This document shows positions 56,841-64,000 of a stretch of 64,000 nucleotides of DNA, one piece after another. Below the pieces are notes generated by a model, which ran no database searches, was not told the origin of the DNA, and saw only the letters and a list, made by a program, of their open reading frames with translations. Location: NCBI GenBank assembly GCA_963793295.1, contig CAWBZX010000028.1, positions 124,001 to 188,000 of the forward strand. The letters run 5' to 3'. Position 1 is the stretch's first letter. Each line of letters begins with the position of its first letter. The translations under genes were made by a program, and so were the position numbers. The stretch comes from JAHDHW01 sp963793295 (GTDB lineage: Bacteria > Bacteroidota > Bacteroidia > Chitinophagales > Saprospiraceae).

Positions 56841-57182
56841 CTAACCGTATTTTGGTGGTTGCCAAACCGGGAAAGTAAAAGAGGAGTGAATAATATTAGA
56901 AAAGAACGAAGGTGTTGTTCCCGGAAGAGGAGCCGGAGATTTAAAAAGTAAAGGTAATTTTGCAGGAAAATCAACAGCGGAAGAACAACAGCTGCAAATA
57001 CAAAATGTGGAACAATGGTCATCACCACAGGTATTGGAATGCTGCTCATGATCTGAATATTCCTGATGTGTTACTCCAAAAAGATGCATAGCAATTTCAA
57101 CAATTCCACTACCACCATCGCTACAAGGTATCAGCGACAGAAAAAGGATATAAATCGTGAAAAATTGAGTAGCTCTTTTCAT
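56841..57182 (-). CDS. DUF6660 family small secreted Cys/His-rich protein
   Basis: 113 residues. The signal peptide is residues 1-19 (FTIYILFLSLIPC), followed by a His/Asp stretch (HQEYSDHEQHSN) and a dense Cys motif DDHCSTFCICSCCSS near residues 54-68, then a Pro-rich tail ending FPVWQPPKYG. This is the pattern of DUF6660, which I know from Bacteroidota as a small gene at the head of CzcCBA-type efflux operons. Here it is first in the operon, 200 bp upstream of the pump. Periplasmic metal binding is a natural inference. Confidence 0.75.
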   Translation of the reverse strand: MKRATQFFTIYILFLSLIPCSDGGSGIVEIAMHLFGVTHQEYSDHEQHSNTCGDDHCSTFCICSCCSSAVDFPAKLPLLFKSPAPLPGTTPSFFSNIIHSSFTFPVWQPPKYG

Positions 57183-57326
57183 TGAACGGCAAAGATAACG
57201 ATTTAAACAATGAAGTTCAACAGAACGGAAGTCACTGGCGCAGACTATTTTTGTTTTGTTTTATTTCTAAAAAACTTAAACAAAAACAGGTCAAATGGGT
57301 TTCCATTATTGTAATTTCCTATGGAC

Positions 57327-57358
57327 TTTGAAAGAGGAATATACTATAAATAAATTTT
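57327..57358 (+). promoter_or_regulatory. Predicted Bacteroidota-type promoter of the glutathione peroxidase gene
   Basis: TTTG at 57327-57330, exactly 20 bp, then TAAATTTT at 57351-57358 (TAnnTTTG with one mismatch). The expected start of transcription is near 57365, giving a leader of about 16 bases. Confidence 0.5.
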
Positions 57359-57380
57359 AAAATATTAATACATAAATTCA

Positions 57381-57938
57381 ATGAATTCATTAAAAATATT
57401 GCTAGACTTAAATTCGCTAACGTCCATTTTTGATGGTAAGGATAAAGAAAACGAAAGCAAGCCGGTCCAATCCATTTATAATATTAACATCGACAGTTTA
57501 ACTGGAAAAAAAATAGATCTCAATGAATTTAAAGGTAAGAAAATCCTTTTTGTGAATGTCGCTTCCAAATGTGGGTTTACTCCTCAATACGCAGCTTTGC
57601 AAAAGCTTCATGAAACCTATAAAGATAAACTCGTGGTTATTGGTTTGCCTTGTAATCAGTTTGGAGGCCAGGAACCAGGTGATGCGGAGCAAATTGAAAA
57701 TTTTTGTTCTGTAAATTATGGTGTTGAATTTTTGATTACAGAAAAAATAGACGTTAAAGGAGAAAACCAGCATCCGCTTTACCAATGGTTAACGAAAAAG
57801 GAATTGAATGGTGTTAACAGCAGTTCCGTGAAATGGAATTTTCAAAAATACCTGATTGATGAGGAAGGAAAATACATCGATGTTTTTTATAGCTTAACCA
57901 AGCCACTCAGTAATAAAATAACCAAATACCTCAAATAG
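57381..57938 (+). CDS. Glutathione peroxidase family (thiol peroxidase, Cys type)
   Basis: 185 residues. Catalytic residues are present: peroxidatic Cys64 (NVASKCGFTPQY), Gln93 (CNQFGGQEPG), Trp152 (SSVKWNFQKYL) and the Asn next to it. The active site is Cys rather than selenocysteine. Cys109 in ENFCSVNYGVEF fits a secondary thiol. Bacterial members usually use thioredoxin. The first 30 residues are a non-conserved extension without a clear signal peptide. Cotranscribed with the SOUL gene 9 bp downstream, suggesting a peroxide or heme-stress unit. Confidence 0.92.
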   Translation: MNSLKILLDLNSLTSIFDGKDKENESKPVQSIYNINIDSLTGKKIDLNEFKGKKILFVNVASKCGFTPQYAALQKLHETYKDKLVVIGLPCNQFGGQEPGDAEQIENFCSVNYGVEFLITEKIDVKGENQHPLYQWLTKKELNGVNSSSVKWNFQKYLIDEEGKYIDVFYSLTKPLSNKITKYLK

Positions 57939-57947
57939 AAGTAAATC

Positions 57948-58556
57948 ATGAAAATTATATTTATCGGACTTATTTCCTTGCTTGTCCTATTTATCACCAC
58001 CCAGGCTTTTGTCATGAAATCTACAAGCGATACAGAAATGTATGCTTACAAAGTGATCAAAAAATATGACTCCTTTGAAATCAGAAAATATGCGCCTGCC
58101 AACTTCACTTATGTAACCATGAATGCTAGTTCGTACAAGGAAAGTTCGGGAAAAGGCTTCAGGTCATTGGCAGGTTATATTTTTGGGGATAATGATAAAA
58201 ACGAAAAAATTGCCATGACTTCTCCTGTTGCGATGAGCCTGGACGACTCGACAACGACGATGATGTTTATGGTTCCATCTGAGCATAAATTAGGGGATTT
58301 ACCAAAGCCAAATAACTCAGATGTTAAGTTTAAAAAAGAACCCGGAAAAACGGTGGCAGCAATCACTTTTGGCGGTTGGGCTGACGACGAAAAAATTAAA
58401 GCTTACACCACGAAGTTGAAAAATCTGTTGAAAACTAATGGTATCACCCACCTTGATAATTTTAGCTTTCTCGGCTATAATCCTCCTTTTGAAGTAATAA
58501 ATCGCAGAAATGAAATTATCGTTGAAATAGATGCGAGCAGTTTGAAAGATCTTTAG
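57948..58556 (+). CDS. SOUL family heme-binding protein
   Basis: 202 residues with a hydrophobic N-terminus (3-17) acting as signal or anchor. The SOUL/HBP domain starts with YAYKVIKKYDSFEIRKY and continues with GFRSLAGYIFGDN, KIAMTSPVAM and a C-terminal NFSFLGYNPPFEVINRRNEI, all standard for the family. SOUL proteins bind heme or tetrapyrroles. It is 9 bp after the glutathione peroxidase gene, so a role in heme or peroxide handling outside the cytoplasm is inferred. Confidence 0.92.
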   Translation: MKIIFIGLISLLVLFITTQAFVMKSTSDTEMYAYKVIKKYDSFEIRKYAPANFTYVTMNASSYKESSGKGFRSLAGYIFGDNDKNEKIAMTSPVAMSLDDSTTTMMFMVPSEHKLGDLPKPNNSDVKFKKEPGKTVAAITFGGWADDEKIKAYTTKLKNLLKTNGITHLDNFSFLGYNPPFEVINRRNEIIVEIDASSLKDL

Positions 58557-58732
58557 AATAAAAGGAGCTCTGGATTGAAAAAAATGTGATTTTATTTGGG
58601 TACCAATAGCTGAAACTGTATTCCACGCTTGTAGTTTCAGTATCAATCCAATTCTTTTGCAGCTTTTGTTTTTCATGATATTTGGATCTTAATGCAATAG
58701 TTAATTCAACCATTCTGCATATTTCAATCCTT

Positions 58733-59155
58733 TCATAAACGCTCAAGAGTCAGATCTCCAGATCTAAGTAAAAGATTTCCAGTTAATCTGAATTTTGATT
58801 CTTTTTTTGTGTCTGTATTGTATAATCGAACGAGGAGAGTGGTTTCGTTATCCCAGCGATAAAAAACCTTATCGAAACCATCTTTGTCAACAGCAGAAAA
58901 TGGAATATCGCAATTAAGCGTATCATTTTTAGTTCCATAAATAGCGAAAGCATAAGAAACATCGGTTGCAGATTTAATTCTAAATACCTCAACATCCTTA
59001 TATTCATGAAGCGCTAAATTAAATGGTGGAAGTTCCCCGTTCTGCCATTCTTTAATATCTACTACCTTTTCCTTTTCTTGAGCTAAATTGAAACTGGGAA
59101 AAAAGAAAAATGAAATGCAACATAGAGCTATAAATCTAAAGGGTGTATTTTTCAT
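58733..59155 (-). CDS. Hypothetical secreted protein, 140 residues
   Basis: Start taken at the ATG 59155 (a TTG two codons upstream is weaker). Signal peptide LCCISFFFFPSFNLAQ, cleavage about residue 26. The mature part is beta-rich (VEVFRIKSATDVSYAFAIYG, TTLLVRLYNTDTKKESKFRL) without cysteines. Family not recognised. It converges with the SOUL gene; the 176-bp space between holds only a weak inverted repeat around 58608-58645. Confidence 0.55.
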   Translation of the reverse strand: MKNTPFRFIALCCISFFFFPSFNLAQEKEKVVDIKEWQNGELPPFNLALHEYKDVEVFRIKSATDVSYAFAIYGTKNDTLNCDIPFSAVDKDGFDKVFYRWDNETTLLVRLYNTDTKKESKFRLTGNLLLRSGDLTLERL

Positions 59156-59349
59156 GATCAAAGAATTTAGTTACTATAGATGTGGGTTTTACCACTTTTG
59201 TATACTTTATAAATGTGAAAATTCTATTAGCAATGAGTGATATTCACCTTTTTTTTATTGAATGGAACAAATCAATATACGTGAACAATAGGGTTTAACT
59301 CTCCATTGTTTTCTCTTGATAGAAAATTGGCTCCGGTCTATAATAATTG

Positions 59350-59390
59350 ACAATACATAACTCTCATAATTGCTGAGAGTTATGTATTGT
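59350..59390. repeat. 17-bp perfect inverted repeat
   Basis: Arms 59350-59366 and 59374-59390 are exact reverse complements with a seven-base loop. It lies 46 bp past the stop of the next minus-strand gene and could terminate it, but no clear T-tract follows on that strand. Confidence 0.65.
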
Positions 59391-59435
59391 AAGGAGTAAA
59401 GTCAAATGCTTACTCCCCTTTGCAAACGGTTAGGG

Positions 59436-59843
59436 CTACGCCGTACCTGAACCCTCGACATAATCGCATTGAAGGTAGAACTCATTGCCTGCGGTTGGAT
59501 TGTCATCGGGATCATCAAAGCTATATTTACCACCCTTCTTGGTTTTTGTTTCACCCATGTATTTCCAAAATCTCCCCTTAGCATCCTTGAAATCTCCTAC
59601 CTCACTTTTCTTTGGAACTCTATAGAATTTGATCACTACGCCATCTAATCCATCCTTACCGTCAGTCAACTTGCCTTCAAGATCGTCACTACCACCAAAC
59701 CAGCTAGAACCAACATCACACGTAAGCTCAATGGTTCCGTTTGTAAGTGTAAACTTTCCATTTTTAATGTCATAAGAATTTACATCAAAGGGCTGGAAGC
59801 ACATAAAAAGCCCTGCCATCAGAAAAATTATAAGTTGTTTCAT
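59436..59843 (-). CDS. Hypothetical secreted protein, 135 residues
   Basis: Signal peptide MKQLIIFLMAGLFMCFQPF (cleavage about 20-23). The mature protein has one Cys near each end (IELTCDVGSSWFGG and YLQCDYVEG), which may form a disulfide. It has a Gly/Asp/Lys-rich centre (LEGKLTDGKDGLDG) and a late KKGGKYSFDDPDDNPTAG, suggesting a small beta-sandwich of the transthyretin-like or Cna_B-like kind. Family not recognised. Stands alone. Confidence 0.6.
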   Translation of the reverse strand: MKQLIIFLMAGLFMCFQPFDVNSYDIKNGKFTLTNGTIELTCDVGSSWFGGSDDLEGKLTDGKDGLDGVVIKFYRVPKKSEVGDFKDAKGRFWKYMGETKTKKGGKYSFDDPDDNPTAGNEFYLQCDYVEGSGTA

Positions 59844-60087
59844 ATTTCATTGTTTTTTAATTCCTACATGTATTCTTTTTAAATTGAAGAACACCATGTT
59901 TGAAATTAGATTTAAAAATATTTTTTTGTTTTTAATGACATTTGGATACAGTGCTATAAATATCTCATTATAATCTTTTTCATTTTAAAAAGCACTGATT
60001 CCTATCAAACCCAGGTATGATTTTTATTAGTTATTGGCCTTTAGGCTTTAAGTCTTATATACTGAATAGAAAGATGAAAATGGAATA
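59844..60087. other. AT-rich leader region of the preceding minus-strand gene
   Basis: No ORF is visible. It should hold the promoter of the secreted protein that starts at 59843. Directly adjoins the long hairpin element. Confidence 0.3.
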
Positions 60088-60254
60088 ATGAAGTTGTTTT
60101 AAAATAGATAGATAATTTTCTTGCAAGTCATTGAATTTCAATACTTTAGATAATTATTTTCACCGTAGCTTTGGCTACGAAAAAATAATGGAGCTTCGTC
60201 TTGAAAATCAAGCACTTACAATCAATTTTAACCTCCATTTTAAAACAACTTCAA
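60088..60254. repeat. Long near-palindromic element (about 165 nt), MITE-like or structured RNA
   Basis: Outer arms 60090-60105 and 60237-60252 are perfect 16-bp reverse complements. The inside keeps pairing imperfectly (for example 60111-60143 with the 60190-60230 region) down to a tight apex CGTAGC-TTTG-GCTACG (60164-60179). The whole stretch therefore folds into one long hairpin. No ORF is present. Neither a transposase nor target-site duplication is evident. Confidence 0.6.
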
Positions 60255-60356
60255 TAAAAGAACTCGATTGAAAGATAAATGAAGCTATTTTATAACTGAT
60301 CTAAACAGTTTTAGAAGTTGTTGTTTTCTGCTTTCCTGTCACCCATAGAAATACAA

Positions 60357-60386
60357 AACCCTGACAATCATAAGACTGTCAGGGTT
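60357..60386 (-). terminator. Intrinsic terminator downstream of tRNA-Leu
   Basis: Ten-base-pair perfect stem (60377-60386 with 60357-60366), ten-base loop, then T4 on the minus strand. Confidence 0.8.
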
Positions 60387-60392
60387 GTTTAG

Positions 60393-60476
60393 TACCTCGG
60401 GGGGGAATCGAACCCCCACTCACTTGCGTGAACTGGATTTTGAATCCAGCGCGTCTACCAATTCCGCCACCGAGGC
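60393..60476 (-). tRNA. tRNA-Leu (anticodon CAA)
   Basis: The minus strand starts GCCTCGGTGGCGGAATTGG and closes its acceptor with CCGAGGT. The anticodon arm CTGGA-TTCAAAA-TCCAG gives CAA. The long variable arm (TTCACGCAAGTGAG) marks a class II tRNA, and GGTTCGATTCC is the T arm. About 84 nt; CCA is not encoded. A G-T pair closes the acceptor. Confidence 0.95.
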
Positions 60477-60506
60477 TTGTACTAGTTTGGTAGAAAGTTT
60501 TTTATT

Positions 60507-61031
60507 TCAAAGCGAGGCAAATTTATCCAAATTTTCACGAATTCGCAAAAGATATCGCTTTTTTAAATAATAATCTTTTATGACTTTTAAATCCGTTTCA
60601 CTAGCCTTGTTATCCTGATAATTTTCGATGATTGCATCTACTTCTGCATAAATGCTGCTCTCCTGATTTTTTAAATGATTGAGGGCATCATTTCTTTTAG
60701 ATTCATCATAATCAAACTCTAATTCCATCAGCGCTTCATTGATTTCCATCATATCCATCAAAAAGCTTTGTGGCAATTTATTTTGACCTTCTTCTTTCAT
60801 GATTCCTTTTAGTTCGAGAATATATTTCATTCGTTTATCAAAGTCCTTGAGTGTTTTATATGCTTCATTATTTAAGGTTGACAACTCAAGAATCTCTGTT
60901 TGCTTTTCATCACTTTCGAGCGTATAAAAATCCGGATGATACTTTTTACTATTTTCATAAAAAATATCTTTCAAGCTAGCATTATCAACTTTAAAAGAGA
61001 TCGGAATATTGTAGAATTCAAAGTAATTCAT
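60507..61031 (-). CDS. hscB: Fe-S assembly co-chaperone HscB-like J-domain protein
   Basis: 174 residues. An N-terminal J domain with the HPD loop (YHPDFY, His32-Pro-Asp34) is followed by a C-terminal three-helix HscB oligomerisation domain (LPQSFLMDMMEINEALMELE, where the LPxxFL motif is typical of HscB). HscB delivers the scaffold to HscA. It is unusual only in that the partner genes are not adjacent; it sits 30 bp from tRNA-Leu on the same strand. It complements the Fe-S-rich gene content here, with sufS-sufU 25 kb away. Confidence 0.88.
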   Translation of the reverse strand: MNYFEFYNIPISFKVDNASLKDIFYENSKKYHPDFYTLESDEKQTEILELSTLNNEAYKTLKDFDKRMKYILELKGIMKEEGQNKLPQSFLMDMMEINEALMELEFDYDESKRNDALNHLKNQESSIYAEVDAIIENYQDNKASETDLKVIKDYYLKKRYLLRIRENLDKFASL

Positions 61032-61108
61032 TGGAAATTAGATGTATAAAATAAGTGCCCCTTTTCGTCTTTTGTAAATATCATTGATAAACCGATCATT
61101 GATCCTGT

Positions 61109-62458
61109 TTAAAGGTTTTTAAACCAATCGAGGAAGTCCAGGCCATTTGCAAAAATCAATAAGGAAAGGATAAGTAAAAAACCTGCGATGGTAGAATATT
61201 CCATAAACTTATCACTGGGTTTTCTGCCACTTACGACTTCGTATAATAAAAACATCACATGGCCTCCGTCTAACGCCGGGATAGGCAATAAATTCATAAA
61301 TGCCAATATCAAAGAAATGATAGCGGTCATTCTCCAGAAGTTTTCCCAAATCCAAACAGAACCATATAATTTAGCAATAGAACCAAAGCCTCCTAAACTA
61401 TCCGATGCTTTGAGCCGGCCACTGAACATCTGGCCAAAAGCTTTTACCTGATCCGTCAAAAAGGACCATCCTTTTTTTGTGCCTAATGGCATTGCCTGGA
61501 AAAAAGAATAATCCTGGCGTTCCGTTTCAAAAAAGAAGGAGGGTGATTCTCGATAAACGCCAACTTTACCGTCTTCTGTTAATTTCAGATTTAGATTCAC
61601 AGTATCCTTATCCTCACGTAAAACGGTAATTTCTGTATCCAGCCCTTTTCTTTCCTGTGAGATGGTATAAAACTGATCATAAAAAGGAGTCGGTATTCCA
61701 TTTGCAGCAATGATGCGGTCACCTTTTTTCAGACCCGCTGCTTTAGCTGGGGAATCTTCACCTTCAGCAACATTTTGAACAACAAATGGCAATCGTGGTC
61801 CAAAAAGCGCTCGCCCTTTATTATCCCGGCTTGTTAATTCAGCTAATTTTTCATCTGTAATAGGAATTGTTGTATCGTTCCCATCACGATTGACCTTTAT
61901 CTCCTTTGCTTCGTTGATAATAATCTCCCGAAAAATATAACGGTCGTTGAACTTTTCAAAAGGAACAGCTCCCACACTAATGATTTTGTCTCCGTTTTGG
62001 AAGCCCATTTCCATTCCCAAAGTATCTACATGGATTCCGTATTCCACGTTTTTATTCGGAAGATATTCCTCTCCCCAAACGTACAGCACCATTCCTAAAA
62101 TGAAAAAACCCAGAATAAAATTGACCGTGACGCCACCAAGCATGATGATCAGCCTTTGCCAGGCTGGTTTTGAGCGAAACTCCCAGGGTTGCGGAGGTTG
62201 TTTCATTTGCTCTTTGTCCATACTTTCATCGATCATCCCGGATATTTTGACATAACCGCCAAGCGGCAGCCAGCCAATACCATATTCTGTATCTCCTTTT
62301 TTAAATTTGAAAAGTGAAAACCAGGGATCAAAAAACAAATAAAATTTTTCAACACGCGTATCAAATAAAAGTGCTGGGAAAAAGTGCCCCATTTCGTGTA
62401 AAACGATGAGTATAGATAAGCTCAAAATGAGCTGGCCAATCATTATAACGTAATCCAT
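61109..62458 (-). CDS. rseP: RseP-type site-2 intramembrane zinc metalloprotease
   Basis: 449 residues. The zinc motif HEMGH (21-25) is in the first membrane helix (ILIVLHEMGHFFPALLF). Two PDZ domains lie in the loop (MGFQNGDKIISVG and AAGLKKGDRIIAANG). The third zinc ligand region NLLPIPALDGGHVMF is near residues 391-405. GWLPLGGYVKISGM is also diagnostic. It cleaves membrane-spanning anti-sigma factors after a first cut. No sigma or anti-sigma gene is nearby. Intact frame and normal size. Confidence 0.95.
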   Translation of the reverse strand: MDYVIMIGQLILSLSILIVLHEMGHFFPALLFDTRVEKFYLFFDPWFSLFKFKKGDTEYGIGWLPLGGYVKISGMIDESMDKEQMKQPPQPWEFRSKPAWQRLIIMLGGVTVNFILGFFILGMVLYVWGEEYLPNKNVEYGIHVDTLGMEMGFQNGDKIISVGAVPFEKFNDRYIFREIIINEAKEIKVNRDGNDTTIPITDEKLAELTSRDNKGRALFGPRLPFVVQNVAEGEDSPAKAAGLKKGDRIIAANGIPTPFYDQFYTISQERKGLDTEITVLREDKDTVNLNLKLTEDGKVGVYRESPSFFFETERQDYSFFQAMPLGTKKGWSFLTDQVKAFGQMFSGRLKASDSLGGFGSIAKLYGSVWIWENFWRMTAIISLILAFMNLLPIPALDGGHVMFLLYEVVSGRKPSDKFMEYSTIAGFLLILSLLIFANGLDFLDWFKNL

Positions 62459-62650
62459 AAATATTTTTTATCAGATATTTTTGTAAGTACAAGTAAGGTT
62501 GGTGCAATTACAAATTATAGTTCAATGCCTGAATAACAGTTTAAATCAGGTTGTTGTTTCAAATTGAGTGCAAAAATACTACTTCCAAACGGATTTTTCA
62601 ATTTGAGTGTATCACATTATTTTTTTAAATAAATTACATTGTCCTATAAG

Positions 62651-62682
62651 TTTGTATTAAGCAATTTACCTTTCTATTTTTG
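62651..62682 (+). promoter_or_regulatory. Predicted consensus Bacteroidota promoter of rsmE
   Basis: TTTG at 62651-62654, exactly 20 bp, then TATTTTTG at 62675-62682, a perfect TAnnTTTG. Transcription would begin at or next to the ATG at 62689, implying a leaderless or nearly leaderless mRNA. Confidence 0.6.
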
Positions 62683-62688
62683 CTGACT

Positions 62689-63402
62689 ATGCAATTATTT
62701 TATACAAATGATATTAAAGGAGATCAGGCCTGGCTCAGAGAAGAAGAATCCCGGCATTGTGTCCAGGTATTGCGCAAGAAGCAAGGAGATCAAATCAATT
62801 TTATCGATGGAGTAGGGGGATTCTATGTCGCCCAAATAGTGGAAGCAAATAAAAGAGCTTGTTTGTTAAAAATTGAAAAAAAACAGGAAGCATTTGATAA
62901 ACGTCCTTTTCATTTACACATCGCGATCGCACCGACGAAAAATATTGATCGCTTTGAGTGGTTTTTGGAAAAGGCTACGGAAATAGGCGTTGATGAAATT
63001 ACACCAATGATCTGTATGCGTTCGGAAAGGCGAAAATTAAGGCCGGATCGGTTAGAAAAAATCTTGCTTTCAGCAGTAAAGCAGTCTGTCAAAGCATATC
63101 TCCCCAAATTAAATAATCTCAGCTCTTTTAGCAATCTCATAAAAAAAGAAAACTATACTGCCGGTGAGCAGTGTTTTATTGCAACCGTTTACAAAAACGA
63201 TGCAAAACAACTTAAGGATCAATCCAAAGCGGGTAGAAAAACCACCATTTTTATTGGTCCCGAGGGTGGCTTTTCTCCAGAAGAAATTATACTGTCTCTT
63301 GAAAACAATTTTTTGGCAGTCAAACTGGGACCCAGCCGCCTCCGCACCGAAACAGCAGGAATAGTAGCATGCCACACAATGAATCTTTTAAATGAGATCT
63401 AA
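62689..63402 (+). CDS. rsmE: 16S rRNA (uracil1498-N3)-methyltransferase RsmE
   Basis: 237 residues from the ATG at 62689; the longer TTG-initiated frame from 62680 is not supported by the family N-terminus MQLFYTND. N-terminal PUA-like domain (HCVQVLRKKQGDQINFIDG) and C-terminal SPOUT methyltransferase domain with the trefoil knot (IAPTKNIDRFEWFLEKATEIG, FIGPEGGFSPEE, LGPSRLRTETAGIVA). It methylates U1498 in the decoding region of 16S rRNA. Divergent from rseP with a 230-bp spacer. Confidence 0.95.
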   Translation: MQLFYTNDIKGDQAWLREEESRHCVQVLRKKQGDQINFIDGVGGFYVAQIVEANKRACLLKIEKKQEAFDKRPFHLHIAIAPTKNIDRFEWFLEKATEIGVDEITPMICMRSERRKLRPDRLEKILLSAVKQSVKAYLPKLNNLSSFSNLIKKENYTAGEQCFIATVYKNDAKQLKDQSKAGRKTTIFIGPEGGFSPEEIILSLENNFLAVKLGPSRLRTETAGIVACHTMNLLNEI

Positions 63403-63422
63403 TTTTTTCAAAGGAAAATCAA

Positions 63423-63830
63423 ATGAAAACATTTCAGCATAAAAAAGATATCGTTTCAATGGTCGGCCTGATTGGGATCATCCTCATCCTGAGTATTTTG
63501 AGGTATTTTAATGGATACGGCTTTTCGATTCCAGTTTTGATGCTTACGTTTTTTCTCACGATGATGGTAGTTTGGATGTGGTTAGTTTCCAGTTATACGA
63601 TTGAAAATCAGGTATTAATAATCAAAAACGGACCATTCACTCAAGAAGTAAAGATTGATGAAATTACGAAAATAAAAAGCACTAAACCTTCTATTTTTAA
63701 AGGAAGTCTTGCCAAATATAAGTTGACCATTTCCTACAGGAAGAATCGAAGTTTGAATGTATTTCCGATTGATAAGGCTGATTTTATCAAATTACTTTTA
63801 AAGATAAATTCTAAAATCAAAGTCGAATAA
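63423..63830 (+). CDS. bPH domain (DUF1200/bPH_4-like) membrane protein
   Basis: 135 residues. Two membrane helices (about 12-26 and 34-54, with WMWLVSSYTI at the exit) are followed by a small bacterial PH domain (SYTIENQVLIIKNGPFTQEV, KIDEITKIKSTKPS, KYKLTISYRKNRSLNVFP). Matches the short bPH_4 proteins of Bacteroidota. Function unknown. It starts 20 bp after rsmE and is probably co-transcribed. Confidence 0.82.
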   Translation: MKTFQHKKDIVSMVGLIGIILILSILRYFNGYGFSIPVLMLTFFLTMMVVWMWLVSSYTIENQVLIIKNGPFTQEVKIDEITKIKSTKPSIFKGSLAKYKLTISYRKNRSLNVFPIDKADFIKLLLKINSKIKVE

Positions 63831-63922
63831 ATTTTATGTTTTCTATAAGTTCAGATGACTAATGTGGGCAAAAAGCTTTAAATTGTTAGTATAATCCTAT
63901 TTACAATTTAAACTTTAAACCC

Positions 63923-64000
63923 ATGAACAAGAAATACTACTCTTTTGCTTTTTTATTTACCTTCCTTTCGTTCTCTGTCTTGGCTCAAACTGTTTCGATT
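63923..64000 (+). CDS. Start of a secreted protein (3' truncated by window edge)
   Basis: Twenty-six codons are visible: a basic start (MNKKYYS), a hydrophobic core (FAFLFTFLSFSVL) and a cleavage site after LAQ. This is a standard Sec signal peptide of a Bacteroidota exported protein. Nothing can be said of the mature protein. Confidence 0.75.
   Translation, partial: MNKKYYSFAFLFTFLSFSVLAQTVSI

Noticed and set aside
58516..58746. Small minus-strand frames between the SOUL gene and the next secreted protein
   Set aside because: They overlap the SOUL 3' end or a hairpin region, have no signal peptide or family pattern, and differ in codon use.
1..64000. CRISPR array, prophage, complete insertion sequence, rRNA operon
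   Set aside because: No regularly spaced direct repeats, no transposase, integrase or phage structural genes and no rRNA sequence were seen on either strand; the only repeated coding units are protein repeats (TPR, FAS1, W/YD).

Overview
The window is AT-rich chromosomal DNA from a member of the Bacteroidota, most likely a Saprospiria-like lineage. The evidence is T9SS C-terminal sorting domains on four secreted proteins, a SusC/RagA-type receptor N-terminus, a CzcA-TolC fusion, DUF6660, DUF2490, S46 dipeptidyl peptidase and heme-binding (Haem_bd) families, lipoproteins with LxSC-type lipoboxes, almost no Shine-Dalgarno sequences, and promoters that fit the Bacteroidota TTTG-N20-TAnnTTTG pattern. 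Taxonomy is inferred from family content only.

Layout. 1-8000: a truncated Crp/Fnr regulator, a frameshifted lipoprotein, an AraC regulator with small accessory genes (heme-binding protein, DUF1772 membrane protein, NmrA-type reductase, tautomerase-like isomerase, GNAT), a glutamine amidotransferase and a two-domain fasciclin lipoprotein. 8221-12879: an NADPH-type GltD-like flavoprotein with extra ferredoxin domains, overlapping a 2-oxoacid:ferredoxin oxidoreductase alpha/beta pair. 13249-28190: the centrepiece, one same-strand run ending at a 40-nt perfect palindrome. It holds a second 2-oxoacid:ferredoxin oxidoreductase pair, a badly frameshifted gene, rnfB, a giant PFOR-derived protein, rnfC, rnfD, rnfG, rnfE, rnfA and a small NqrM-like Cys protein. 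28304-33563: secreted TGase-like, TPR and S46 peptidase genes. 33690-37248: YkgJ-type protein, sufS-sufU, xdhC. 37356-50533: a TonB-plug/PNGase-F-like chimera, DUF2490, MltF-like lytic transglycosylase, CBS protein, desaturase, T9SS proteins including a tandem pair with ~29-residue repeats, an esterase and DUF1801. 51011-57182: a heavy-metal efflux operon (CzcB, CzcA-TolC fusion, DUF6660). 57381-64000: glutathione peroxidase, SOUL protein, two small secreted proteins, tRNA-Leu(CAA), HscB, RseP, RsmE, a bPH protein and the start of one more secreted protein.

How the genes work together. The Kor pairs would oxidise a 2-oxoacid with CoA and reduce ferredoxin. Rnf would pass those electrons to NAD+ while pumping Na+ or H+. 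The GltD-like subunit would link the first Kor pair to NADPH. Within the rnf operon lie two large paralogous proteins that look like pyruvate:ferredoxin oxidoreductase but lack the thiamine-diphosphate motif. I consider these the best candidate for an undescribed system: a PFOR scaffold reused as a Rnf-associated Fe-S subunit.

Caution. Many plus-strand genes carry single-base indels, often in homopolymers. Most look like sequencing error or recent decay, but the roughly nine breaks in 16186-18761 stand out. Gene spans given across frameshifts are my reconstructions.
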